From the NCBI GenBank assembly GCA_963844235.1, contig CAWJNF010000008.1, positions 806,001-870,000 of the forward strand: DNA of 64,000 nucleotides, read 5' to 3'. Source of the stretch: CAWJNF01 sp963844235 (GTDB taxonomy: Bacteria; Actinomycetota; Thermoleophilia; Gaiellales; Gaiellaceae). This document shows positions 18,911 through 27,271 of this stretch, in pieces. The number at the start of each line of letters is the position of its first letter. Within the stretch, counting starts at the first letter, position 1. A program made the translations under genes and the position numbers. The notes beneath the pieces were generated by a model, which was not told the origin of the DNA, ran no database searches, and saw nothing but the letters and a program-made list of their open reading frames with translations.

Positions 18911-19339
18911 GTGGCCGAGCTGAAGACGAAGCCGCACGACGGGGACGTGCACGCGTTCCTGGCCTCGGTGCCGGACGAGCGCCGGCGCGGCGACGCGATC
19001 GCCGTCTGCGCCCTCATGGAGGAGATCACCGGCGAGCCGCCCACGATGTGGGGAACGAGCATCGTCGGCTTCGGCCGCTACCGCTACCGCTACGGCAGCG
19101 GCCGCGAGGGCGAGTGGTTCGTCGTCGGCTTCTCGCCGCGCAAGCAGAACCTGACGCTGTACATCATGGACGGCTTCGGTGGGTACGAGGAGCTCCTCGG
19201 CCGACTCGGCAAGCACTCGACGGGCAAGGCGTGCCTGTACCTGAAGCGACTCGACGACGCCGACCCCGAGGTCCTGCGCTCACTGATCGCGCAGTCCGTC
19301 GAGCACGTCCGGACGAGAGACCTCGGCCCGCACGGCTAA
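18911..19339 (+). CDS. DUF1801 domain protein
   Basis: A 142-aa protein with the DUF1801 fold: MAELKTKPHDGDVHAFLASV at the start, MWGTSIVGFGRYRYRYGSGR in the middle, and WFVVGFSPRKQNLTLYIMDG as the core strands. Function unknown; the family is widespread and cytoplasmic. The GTG at 18911 is preceded by AGGAGGAGAAGCC. A possible -10 (TAGGCT, 18878-18883) overlaps a short inverted repeat GTTGT/ACAAC. Downstream lies the REP-like inverted repeat. Confidence 0.85.
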   Translation: MAELKTKPHDGDVHAFLASVPDERRRGDAIAVCALMEEITGEPPTMWGTSIVGFGRYRYRYGSGREGEWFVVGFSPRKQNLTLYIMDGFGGYEELLGRLGKHSTGKACLYLKRLDDADPEVLRSLIAQSVEHVRTRDLGPHG

Positions 19340-19352
19340 TCGCCGCAACAAG

Positions 19353-19437
19353 AGTTCGGGGTCAAGTCTTGCATAGCAGCATAAGCCATCGCGCCGACGC
19401 CGCCCTTATGTGCGTATGCAAGACTTGACCCCGAACT
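19353..19437. repeat. 85-bp REP-like inverted repeat
   Basis: Perfect 23-bp arms (19353-19375 and 19415-19437) begin AGTTCGGGGTCAAGTCTTGC and enclose a 39-bp centre with a second inverted pair CATAAG/CTTATG (19380-19385, 19405-19410). It would fold into one long hairpin and lies between convergent genes, touching the lhr stop codon, so it may terminate both. The GGGGTCAAGTCTTG arm resembles palindromes mobilised by REP-associated tyrosine transposases in other genomes; no transposase is present here. Confidence 0.75.
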
Positions 19438-22400
19438 TCAGCCGCTGCGGAGGACGGCGCGGCGCGGGCCGGCGCGGAAGCCGGCCTCGACGAGTAGCTC
19501 GAGCGCATCGGTCTCCGTGATCGGAGCGCCGTCGAAGCGCTCGACCGCCAGACGCTTGACGCCGGCCGTCCGTCGAGCATGCTCGACGAGCGCGGTGAGC
19601 GCCGGGCGCATCCAGTCGGGCTCCGGCTCGCGGAGCGGGACGAGCGTCCTGCCGCCGCGCTCGACGAAGAGCGCGGGCTCGCCGTCGAGCAGGACGACGT
19701 ATGCGCCGGCCACGCGGGAGGCTCGGCCGCCGGCGCGCTTCGGCCAGGAAAGTGCGGCGCCGTACGGCTGTGCCGGGTCGGCCGCGGCGAGCACGAGCGC
19801 GCCGGGTGCCTCCTCCGACGGCCGCTCCCGCAGGCGCTCGACGGCGCCCGGCAGCGCGAACTGCGCGCCGCCAAGCCCCTCGACGAAGTAGCCGCGCCGG
19901 CAGACGCCGACCGTCTCGAGCTTGCGCAGCTCGCGGTAGACGGGCGCATACCCGCCCGGAACGCCCTCTCCGCGGACCCCGTCGCGCGTCACGATCCCCT
20001 GCCGCTCGAGCAGGAGCTCGGCGAGGGCCCGCGCCTCGACTTCGCCGGCGAAGAGGCCGCGCGTCAGGGACCAGCGTCCCTGCGTCGCGATGACCGCGTC
20101 CGCTCGCTGCCTCGAGAAGCGGCGGCTCCGGGGGCCGAGCCTCGCGGGTCGCGGCGTCGCGTAGCGGCGGCCAGAGCGCAGCGGCTGCCAGGCGTCGTTC
20201 GTGGCTTCGCCGGCCCAGACGAGCTCCCACAGGGCAGGGAGGGCGACCTCGCCCTCGAGGCCGCAGGCGTCGAGGAGGTCATGCCAGAAGAATGCTCCGC
20301 GGCCGAGGGCCGCTCGCAGACGCTCGGCGTCCTCGCCCTCCGGCGGGGGTAGAGAGCCCGGCTGACCGAGCACAGGTGCGTCCTCGCGGTAGTAGAGGGC
20401 AACCCGCTCGAGCCCGGCGCCGACCCAGATGACCTCTCCGGAGGCGCAGAGCTGGTCGAGCTGCTCGGGCCGGTAGCCGGGCACGCGCCGCGGCAGGACA
20501 TCCGACTCCCACAACGGGACGGGGAGGGACACGCCCTGGAGCGGCACGAGCGCTTCCCGCAGGCTCGCGCGGCGATCGACTCCCTGCCAGGCCGGTAGGA
20601 AGCGGGCGAGGGCGCTCGGTTCGACCGGCTCGACCTCCTTGCGCAGGCGGGCCAACGTCGCGCGCCGCAGCCGACGCAGGACGTCGGGATCGCACCATTC
20701 GCGCTCCGTGCCGCCGGGACGAAGCTCGCCGCGCACGAGCCGGCCTTCCCGCTCGAGGCGCGCGAGCGCGTCCTCGATCCGCTCGCTCTCCATGCCGAAG
20801 CGGGTCGCAGCCTCTGCCGTCGTGAAGGGCCCGCGGCCGCGGGCGAAGCGGACGAGGATGAAGCCGACCGGATCCTCGTCGCTCTCGAGGAACGCGTCGG
20901 GCAGCCCGCCGGGAGGCATGGCACCGAAGGCGTCGCGGTAGCGCCCGGCGTCCTCGGCGGCGATCAGCCGCCGCCCGCTCGCCAGCCCGACCCAGATCGC
21001 TCGCCGCTCGGCGACGAGCTCGTCCGCGTGTGCCGGATCCATCTCATCTGACGTGCGATCGCCTCGGCGAAGGAGCAGATCGTGCAGCTCGTCGGGGGTT
21101 CGCGCCCGTCCGTGCAGCTCTTCCTCCACCTCCTGGATCGCAGAGCGATCGAGGAGGTCCCTGAGCTCCTCGGCTCCGAGCAGCTCTCGCAGGAGGTCGC
21201 GGTCGAGCGCGAGCGCCTGCGCACGGCGCTCGGCGCTCGGCGTGTCGTCCTCGTACATGTACGTGGCGACGTAGTCGAAGAGCAGCGAGGACGCGAACGG
21301 GGACGCCGACGCCGTCTCGACCTCGACCAGGTCGAGGCGGCGCGCTTCGAGATCACCGAGCAGCCGGCGCAGCGCGGGCATGTCGAACACGTCGCGCAGG
21401 CACTCGCGGTAGGTCTCGAGCACGATGGGGAAGTCCGAGTACCGGCGCGCCACCTGCAGCAGGCCCTGCGCTTTCAGCCGCTGCTGCCAGAGCGGCGTCC
21501 GCTGGCCGGGGCGCCGCCTCGGGATGAGCAGAGCGCGGCCTGCGTTCTCGCGGAAGCGCGAGCCGAAGAGCGCCGAGCCGGCGAGCTCCTGCACGACGAT
21601 ATCCTCGACCTCGCCGGGCGAGACGAGCACGTCGGTCGTGGGCGGCGGCGCCTCGGCGTCCGGGAGGTGCAGCGCGATCCCGTCGTCGGACCAGATCGCG
21701 TTCACCTCGAGCCCGAGCGAGTCGCGCAGGCGTGCGGCGAGGGCGAGCGACCAGGGCGCGTGCACCCGACTGCCGAAGGGCGTCAGGATGCAGAGCCGCC
21801 AGTCTCCGATCTCGTCCCGGAAGCGCTCGACGACAACCGTTCGATCGGACGGGAGCGCCCCGGTGGCCTGCTCCTGCTCGCGCAGGTACGTAACGAGGTT
21901 CGCGGCGGCGCGGGCGTCGAGGCGGTGCTGGCTCGTGAGCCGTGCGACCGCGTCGTCGTCGGCGAGCGCAGCCAGCTCTCGCGCGGTGCGGCCGATCGCC
22001 TCTCCGAGCTCGTACGGGCGGCCGGTGCCCTCGCCCTTCCAGAACGGCACAGCTCCGGGGACGCCCGGCGCCGGCGAGACGAGGACGCGATCTCTGGTGA
22101 TGTCCTCGATGCGCCACGTCGACGCGCCCAGCATGAACGTCTGGCCCTCGCGCGCCTCGTAGACCATCTCCTCGTCCAGCTCGCCCACGCGCCCGCCGCC
22201 GTCGACGAGAAACACGCCGAAGAGACCGCGATCCGGGATCGTGCCGGCGTTCGTCACGGCAAGCCGCCGGGCACCCTGCCGGCCGCGCACGACGCCCTTG
22301 ATCCGATCCCACACGATCCGCGGTCGCAGCTCGGCGAACTCCTCGGACGGGTAGCGGCCGGCGAGCATGTCGAGCACGTTCTCGAGCGCCGCCCGCGAGA

Positions 22401-23730
22401 GGTCGCGGAAGCTCCAGGCGCCACGCACGAGCTCGTGCAGCTCGTCCACGCCGATCTCCTCGTCGGCGCAGACCGCCACGATCTGCTGGGCCAGCACGTC
22501 GAGCGGGTTGCGGGGGATCTGGGTCTCCTCGATCGCGCCTTCCTCCATCCCCCTCGCGACGACGGCGCACTCGAGCAGGTCGCCCCGGAACTTCGGGAAG
22601 ATGCGGCCGCGCGAGACCGCATCGAGGGTGTGGCCTGCGCGGCCGATGCGCTGCAGGCCGCGGGCCACCGACTTCGGCGACTCGATCTGGATCACGAGGT
22701 CGACTGCCCCCATGTCGACGCCGAGCTCGAGCGACGACGTTGCGACGAGGCACGGGATCTCCCCTCGCTTCAGAAGCTCCTCGATCTCGACGCGCTGCTC
22801 GCGCGCCAGCGAGCCGTGATGTGCGCGGGCGATCGGCTTCTCGGCGAGCTCGTTGAGGCGTACGGCGAGCCGCTCCGCGAGGCGTCGGTTGTTGACGAAC
22901 AGGATCGTCGAGCGGTGCCGCTCGACGAGGTCGAGCACCGCGGGGTAGATCGACGGCCAGATCGACCGCGACGAGCCTTCGACCCCGGGAGCCATCTCGA
23001 CGCCGTCCGGCATGACCGGCGTCGAGAGGCCGGCCGTGCTCTGCAGCTCCCGCATGTCCTCGACGGGCACGACCACCTCGAGGTCCAGCTCCTTGGCGCG
23101 ACCGGCGTCCACGACCTCGATCGGCCGGCCTCCGGAGACGAAGCGCGCGATCTCCTCGAGCGGTCGCTGGGTGGCGGACAGACCGATGCGTTGCATCGGC
23201 TCCTCCAGTAGACGCTCGAGCCGTTCGACGCTCAGAGCGAGGTGCGCCCCACGCTTCGTCCCGGCGACCGCGTGCACCTCGTCGAGGATGAGCGTCTCGA
23301 CCCCCGCCAGGATCTCGCGAGCCTGCGAAGTCAGCATGAGAAAGAGCGATTCCGGCGTCGTGATCAGGATCTCGGGCGGGCGCTTGCGGATCTCGGCGCG
23401 CTCCTTCTGCGGCGTGTCGCCGGTGCGCACCGCGACGTTCAGCTCGAGCCCGATCCCGGCCAGCGGCCCCCGCAGATTGCGCTCGACGTCGTAGTTGAGC
23501 GCTTTCAGGGGGCTCACGTAGAGCACCTGCAGGCCATCGCCCGGACGGGCCCGGTCGAGCGCCCAGAGGAATGCTGCCAGCGTCTTGCCGGATCCGGTCG
23601 GCGCCTGGATCAGCGTGTGGCAGCCGGACGAGATGATCGGCCAGCCGAGCTCCTGCGGCGGCGTCGGCGCCGCGAAGCTCCGCTCGAACCACGAGCGCAC
23701 CGCCGGGCTGAAGGGTGCGAGCGCGTCCAC
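19438..23730 (-). CDS. lhr: Lhr-type ATP-dependent helicase
   Basis: A 1430-aa superfamily 2 helicase, close to the usual 1400-1550 of long Lhr. Helicase motifs in order: QAPTGSGKT (I), TTPESL (Ib), LDEVHA (II, DEVH), LSATQRP (III), and SSLELGVDMG and QRIGRAGH (V, VI). The large C-terminal half holds the winged-helix and Lhr-specific domains. Lhr translocates 3'-5' and unwinds RNA:DNA hybrids; in mycobacteria it is induced by DNA damage. The GTG at 23730 is chosen because the core begins at once and a TACCCT -10 box lies 6 nt upstream. Confidence 0.93.
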   Translation of the reverse strand: MDALAPFSPAVRSWFERSFAAPTPPQELGWPIISSGCHTLIQAPTGSGKTLAAFLWALDRARPGDGLQVLYVSPLKALNYDVERNLRGPLAGIGLELNVAVRTGDTPQKERAEIRKRPPEILITTPESLFLMLTSQAREILAGVETLILDEVHAVAGTKRGAHLALSVERLERLLEEPMQRIGLSATQRPLEEIARFVSGGRPIEVVDAGRAKELDLEVVVPVEDMRELQSTAGLSTPVMPDGVEMAPGVEGSSRSIWPSIYPAVLDLVERHRSTILFVNNRRLAERLAVRLNELAEKPIARAHHGSLAREQRVEIEELLKRGEIPCLVATSSLELGVDMGAVDLVIQIESPKSVARGLQRIGRAGHTLDAVSRGRIFPKFRGDLLECAVVARGMEEGAIEETQIPRNPLDVLAQQIVAVCADEEIGVDELHELVRGAWSFRDLSRAALENVLDMLAGRYPSEEFAELRPRIVWDRIKGVVRGRQGARRLAVTNAGTIPDRGLFGVFLVDGGGRVGELDEEMVYEAREGQTFMLGASTWRIEDITRDRVLVSPAPGVPGAVPFWKGEGTGRPYELGEAIGRTARELAALADDDAVARLTSQHRLDARAAANLVTYLREQEQATGALPSDRTVVVERFRDEIGDWRLCILTPFGSRVHAPWSLALAARLRDSLGLEVNAIWSDDGIALHLPDAEAPPPTTDVLVSPGEVEDIVVQELAGSALFGSRFRENAGRALLIPRRRPGQRTPLWQQRLKAQGLLQVARRYSDFPIVLETYRECLRDVFDMPALRRLLGDLEARRLDLVEVETASASPFASSLLFDYVATYMYEDDTPSAERRAQALALDRDLLRELLGAEELRDLLDRSAIQEVEEELHGRARTPDELHDLLLRRGDRTSDEMDPAHADELVAERRAIWVGLASGRRLIAAEDAGRYRDAFGAMPPGGLPDAFLESDEDPVGFILVRFARGRGPFTTAEAATRFGMESERIEDALARLEREGRLVRGELRPGGTEREWCDPDVLRRLRRATLARLRKEVEPVEPSALARFLPAWQGVDRRASLREALVPLQGVSLPVPLWESDVLPRRVPGYRPEQLDQLCASGEVIWVGAGLERVALYYREDAPVLGQPGSLPPPEGEDAERLRAALGRGAFFWHDLLDACGLEGEVALPALWELVWAGEATNDAWQPLRSGRRYATPRPARLGPRSRRFSRQRADAVIATQGRWSLTRGLFAGEVEARALAELLLERQGIVTRDGVRGEGVPGGYAPVYRELRKLETVGVCRRGYFVEGLGGAQFALPGAVERLRERPSEEAPGALVLAAADPAQPYGAALSWPKRAGGRASRVAGAYVVLLDGEPALFVERGGRTLVPLREPEPDWMRPALTALVEHARRTAGVKRLAVERFDGAPITETDALELLVEAGFRAGPRRAVLRSG

Positions 23731-24078
23731 CGTCCCAGGGTATCGCGCTCGCCTCCCGGCGCCGGACCCGGTTGCGGAACGCGCGAGCGCAGAAGATGGC
23801 GACCCCGACGTCAGCCCGCGCGCAGTCCCCCACCCTGGGTGGGGGGACCCGCGGTCCCGCTTCCAGGGTACGGGGCCGGGCCGCGCAGGTCTCACGCGAT
23901 CCGCAACGGTTTCGCACGCGATCGTGACAATTCGGCCGCCGACAGCCCTAGGGCCTTACGGCGGGTGAGCAAACGAGCCAGCGCCTCGGCGGCCGCGCAC
24001 GGCAGGAGACTCCAGCAGCGGGCGGCGCTCGGCCTGAAAACCTCGCAGTGGTCGCCGCGCCGGCGCTACACTCGCCGC
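23731..24078. other. 348-bp divergent intergenic region with overlapping hairpins
   Basis: No gene is seen. It holds the -10 boxes of lhr (23737-23742, minus) and the HhH-GPD gene (24067-24072, plus). CCCCCACC/GGTGGGGG (23827-23834, 23838-23845) and GGGACC/GGTCCC (23843-23857) are two hairpins sharing bases, so only one can form at a time. Confidence 0.45.
24067..24072 (+). promoter_or_regulatory. -10 box of the leaderless HhH-GPD gene
   Basis: TACACT, exactly 6 nt before the ATG at 24079. No good -35 is visible. Confidence 0.45.
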
Positions 24079-24654
24079 ATGGCGACGACCGCCGACGACC
24101 GGCTGTACTTCACCGGTGACGACGAGGCCGACCGGCTGCTCGTCGAGGAGCCGCTCGCCCTGCTCGTCGGTTTCGTGCTCGACCAGCAGGTGCCGCTGCA
24201 GAAGGCGTTCTCGGGCCCGCTCGAGCTGAAGCGCAGGCTGGGCGCGCTCGACGCCGCCGAGATCGCGGGCATGGATCCCGCCCTGCTCGAGGAGGTCTTT
24301 CGCCGGAAGCCGGCGCTGCACCGCTTTCCGGCGAACATGGCCCGCCGCACGCAGGAGCTCTGCCAGGTCGTTGTCGACGAGTACGGAGGCGACGCGTCTC
24401 GCGTCTGGGAGGAGGCTGTCGACGGCGCTGACCTCGACCGGCGGCTCCGGGGCCTGCCCGGCTTCGGCGACATGAAGGTGCGGTCGCTCGCCGCGGTGCT
24501 GGGCAAGCGCCTGGGCGTCCGCCCCGCCGGCTGGGAGGAGGTCGCCGCGAACCACTTCTGCCTCGGCGACGTCGACTCGCCGCAGAGGCTGGCCGAGTAC
24601 CAGGCCGCGAAGCGCGCCCACAAGGCGGCGCTGCGCGAAGCCGCGTCCGGCTGA
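24079..24654 (+). CDS. HhH-GPD-type base excision DNA repair protein
   Basis: A 191-aa protein of the actinobacterial HhH-GPD family. It starts with MATTADDRLYFTGDDEADRL and PLALLVGFVLDQQVPLQKAF, and carries a helix-hairpin-helix RRLRGLPGFGDMKVRSLAAV, where the conserved Lys of the hairpin is followed by a DNA-contacting region. It lacks the iron-sulfur cluster cysteines of MutY/Nth. The lesion specificity is unknown. It is followed after 4 bp by the DUF1905/YdeI-like gene, so the two form an operon. Confidence 0.85.
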   Translation: MATTADDRLYFTGDDEADRLLVEEPLALLVGFVLDQQVPLQKAFSGPLELKRRLGALDAAEIAGMDPALLEEVFRRKPALHRFPANMARRTQELCQVVVDEYGGDASRVWEEAVDGADLDRRLRGLPGFGDMKVRSLAAVLGKRLGVRPAGWEEVAANHFCLGDVDSPQRLAEYQAAKRAHKAALREAASG

Positions 24655-24658
24655 CGGC

Positions 24659-25111
24659 GTGCCGCGCTTCGCGGCGCGCGTGTCGAAGAACGCCTCGGGC
24701 GGACACACGGTCGTCGTCCCGTTCGATCCGAACGCAGCCTTCGGGAGGGTGCGCGCCCCCGTTCGCGCGACCGTCAACGGCCACACGTTCCGCACCAGGC
24801 TCGCCCGCTACGGCGGCGTCGACTACCTGGGCTTCAACCGCGAGGTGCGAGAGGCGGCGGGCATCTCGGACGGCGATCTCATCACGATCGAGCTCGAGCT
24901 CGACGAGGAGCCGAGGCCGGTAGACATCCCGGACGAGCTCGCAGCCGCGCTGGCGGGCGATGCCGCGGCGCAGGCCGCGCTCGACGCGCTCTCGCCGACT
25001 CATCGGCGCGAGTACGCGAACTGGATCGCCGAGGCGAAACGGGCGGACACGAAGGCCAGACGCGTGAAGCGCACCCTCGAGCAGCTTCGCGAGCACGCCG
25101 GCCCCGGATAG
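24659..25111 (+). CDS. DUF1905 / YdeI (OmpD-associated) family protein
   Basis: A 150-aa two-part protein. The N-terminal DUF1905 barrel (VVVPFDPNAAFGRVRAPVRA, GHTFRTRLARYGGVDYLGFN) is followed by a short helical YdeI-like tail ending LSPTHRREYANWIAEAKR, the bacteriocin-protection/OmpD-associated motif. Role unknown. The GTG start lies 4 bp after the HhH-GPD stop codon. It is convergent with the prenyl transferase gene (11-bp gap). Confidence 0.85.
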   Translation: MPRFAARVSKNASGGHTVVVPFDPNAAFGRVRAPVRATVNGHTFRTRLARYGGVDYLGFNREVREAAGISDGDLITIELELDEEPRPVDIPDELAAALAGDAAAQAALDALSPTHRREYANWIAEAKRADTKARRVKRTLEQLREHAGPG

Positions 25112-25122
25112 GGCCGGGTCGG

Positions 25123-25974
25123 CTAACGCCCGTACCTGCGCTCGCGCTGCTGGTAGGTCCTGAGCGCGCGCAGGAAGTCGAGCTCCCTGAACGCGGGCCA
25201 GTAGACGTCCGTGAAGTGGAACTCGCTGTGGGCGCTCTGCCAGGGGAGGAAGCCCGACAGGCGCACCTCGCCGCTCGTGCGGATGATGAGGTCGGGATCG
25301 GGCGCGCCGGCCGTGTACAGATGCGCCTCGAGCGTGTCCTCGGTGACATGCTCCGCCATCCCTTCGGCGCTCACTCCGCGCCCGGCAAGGCCGCTGACGA
25401 GCGCGCGGCACGCGTCGACCAGCTCGTCGCGGCCCGAGTACCCGAGGGCGATGTTGAGCCGCAAGCCGCCGTATAGCGCGGTCGTCGCCTCAGCCTGCTC
25501 GATCGCCTCGAGCAGGCGAGGCGGAAAGCCGTCGAAGCGCCCGAAGACCCGGATCCGCATTGGCCGCCTGGACGCGTGCTCGACGAGCGAGTCGAGCTTC
25601 TCGGCCACGACGTCGAGCAGCGCTGCCAGCTCGCCGGATCGCCTGGCCAGGTTCTCTCCCGAGAGCGCCCAGAGCGTCACCTCGCCGATCTCGAGGTCGG
25701 AGCACCAGTCGAGCAGGTCGTCGATCTTGTCGGCACCCTGACGGTGACCGTCGCTCAGGTCTCGCAGCCCGGCCTCGGTCGCCCAGCGGCGGTTGCCGTC
25801 GAGGATGACGGCAACGTGGTGGGGAACGACCGCCTGCCGCACCTGATGGCGGAGGCGGTCGGTGTAGAGCCGGTAGAGGGGTGCGAGCAGCGCCCCCGAC
25901 AGGGTGCGGCGAGCCCGCCCGGCAACCGCGAGCGGCCTCGTGACGAGAGGAGGGGCGGCGACACGCTCGGCCAT
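25123..25974 (-). CDS. uppS: Isoprenyl transferase (cis-prenyl transferase, UppS family)
   Basis: A 283-aa enzyme that condenses isopentenyl diphosphate in Z configuration, making polyprenyl diphosphate lipid carriers for cell-wall synthesis. The catalytic Asp59 lies in VAVILDGNRRWATEAGL, with TLWALSGENLARR and the C-terminal signature PDPDLIIRTSGEVRLSGF and FHFTDVYWPAF. A ~45-residue N-terminal extension (PLYRLYTDRLRHQV) is typical of actinobacterial members, some of which make short-chain Z,E-farnesyl diphosphate, so product length is open. It follows the acyl-CoA dehydrogenase gene by 9 bp. Confidence 0.9.
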   Translation of the reverse strand: MAERVAAPPLVTRPLAVAGRARRTLSGALLAPLYRLYTDRLRHQVRQAVVPHHVAVILDGNRRWATEAGLRDLSDGHRQGADKIDDLLDWCSDLEIGEVTLWALSGENLARRSGELAALLDVVAEKLDSLVEHASRRPMRIRVFGRFDGFPPRLLEAIEQAEATTALYGGLRLNIALGYSGRDELVDACRALVSGLAGRGVSAEGMAEHVTEDTLEAHLYTAGAPDPDLIIRTSGEVRLSGFLPWQSAHSEFHFTDVYWPAFRELDFLRALRTYQQRERRYGR

Positions 25975-25983
25975 GTACTTCGC

Positions 25984-27165
25984 CTACGACACGCCCGCGA
26001 GCAGGAAAGCGCGCTCCTCGCGCAGCATCTCGCGCGCGATCACGAGCCGCTGCACCTGGTTCGTGCCCTCGTAGATCTGGGTGATCTTCGCGTCGCGCAT
26101 CATCCGCTCGACCGGGTACTCGCGCATGTAGCCGTAGCCGCCCAGTATCTGGACGGCGTCGGTCGTCACCTCCATCGCGATGTCGGAGCAGTAGAGCTTC
26201 GCCTGCGCCGAGGCCTTCGTCAGCTCGGCCCCGTCGACACCCTCGTCGAGCATCCTGCCGACCCGGTAGAGGAGCCCCCGGCCGGCGGCGCATTTCGTCT
26301 CCATGTCCGCCAGCATGGCCTGGATCATCTGGTGGTCGGCGATCGGCCGGCCGAACGTCTCGCGGGAGCGGGAGTACTCGAGCGCATAGTCGGTCGCGCC
26401 CTGCGCGATCCCGAGCGCCTGCGCTCCAATCCCAGGGCGCGAGCGATCGAGGACGCGCATCGCGATCCGGAAGCCGTCGCCGTCCTCACCGATCCTGTTC
26501 TCCGCCGGCACCCGGCAGTCCGTGAGGAACAGCTCGCCGGTCGTCGAGCCCTTGACCCCCATCTTCGGCTCGATCCGCCCGACCTCGAACCCGGGCGAGT
26601 CCGCCTCGACCAGGAAGCAGCTGATGCCGCGGTGCGCGGCCTCCGGGTCGGTCTTCGCGAACACGGTGTAGAGCTTCGCCACGCCCGCGTTCGTGATGAA
26701 CCGCTTGGTGCCGTTGATGACGTACTCGTCGCCGTCGCGGCGTGCCGTCGTCAGCATCGCCGCCGAGTCGCTCCCCGACCCCGGCTCGGTGAGCGCGTAG
26801 GCCGACAACCACTCCCCGGAGGCGAGTCGCGGAACGTAGCATGCTTTCTGCTCCTCCGAGCCGTGGAGGTCGAGCGCGATCGCGCCAAGAGCCTGCACCG
26901 CGAGGATCAGGCCGGTCGTCGCGCAGACCTTCGACAGCTCCTCGATCGCGACGAGCAGCATCAGCGAGCCGGTACCGGTGCCACCGTGGCGCTCCTGGAA
27001 CGGGAGGGCAAGGATCTCCGCCTCACGTAGCGCCTCGACGACGTCCCAGGGAAACTCCCCCGTCGCATCGATATCGGCCGCCCGGGGCGCCACCCGCTCC
27101 GCCGCGACCTGGCGGACGAGGTCGCGCAGCTCCCGCTGATCGTCCGAGAGCCAGTCGTGCGCCAC
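25984..27165 (-). CDS. Acyl-CoA dehydrogenase
   Basis: A 393-aa FAD enzyme that makes the alpha,beta double bond of acyl-CoA thioesters in beta-oxidation or branched-chain amino-acid breakdown. Signatures: YALTEPGSGSDSAAMLTTAR (ACAD signature 1), QILGGYGYMREYPVERMMRD (signature 2), and the catalytic Glu in KITQIYEGTNQVQR. The chain-length preference cannot be told. The GTG at 27165 is set by a TACAAT -10 box exactly 6 nt upstream. The prenyl transferase gene follows on the same transcript. Confidence 0.92.
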   Translation of the reverse strand: MAHDWLSDDQRELRDLVRQVAAERVAPRAADIDATGEFPWDVVEALREAEILALPFQERHGGTGTGSLMLLVAIEELSKVCATTGLILAVQALGAIALDLHGSEEQKACYVPRLASGEWLSAYALTEPGSGSDSAAMLTTARRDGDEYVINGTKRFITNAGVAKLYTVFAKTDPEAAHRGISCFLVEADSPGFEVGRIEPKMGVKGSTTGELFLTDCRVPAENRIGEDGDGFRIAMRVLDRSRPGIGAQALGIAQGATDYALEYSRSRETFGRPIADHQMIQAMLADMETKCAAGRGLLYRVGRMLDEGVDGAELTKASAQAKLYCSDIAMEVTTDAVQILGGYGYMREYPVERMMRDAKITQIYEGTNQVQRLVIAREMLREERAFLLAGVS

Positions 27166-27171
27166 GCGCTA

Positions 27172-27177
27172 ATTGTA
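27172..27177 (-). promoter_or_regulatory. -10 box of acyl-CoA dehydrogenase, at the edge of a palindromic repeat
   Basis: TACAAT on the minus strand, 6 nt before the GTG at 27165. It overlaps the start of the dispersed palindrome at 27175-27200, as at 3679. Confidence 0.55.
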
Positions 27178-27200
27178 GGGGCCGGATCTCATCCGGCCCG
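27175..27200. repeat. Copy of the GC-rich palindromic repeat
   Basis: GTAGGGGCCGG, then ATCTCAT, then CCGGCCCG. It shares its core with copies at 3682, 3727 and 46955. The 46955 copy keeps the same inner ATCTCAT loop. Confidence 0.6.
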
Positions 27201-27271
27201 CTCCCACCCCCATCCGAGGGTCGAGCCCGAGTCTAAACCCACGACGCGGTCACGCCGATAGACGGGGTTGC

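Noticed and set aside
21082..23211. Long open frame (709 codons) antisense to lhr
   Set aside because: It is the mirror of the lhr coding frame in GC-rich DNA, has no recognisable motif and is very rich in Arg, Glu and Asp; the lhr frame has all helicase motifs.
27253..27271. Possible -10 (GATAGA) before the secreted P-domain gene
   Set aside because: It does not fit the TANNNT pattern at the usual spacing, so no promoter was called.
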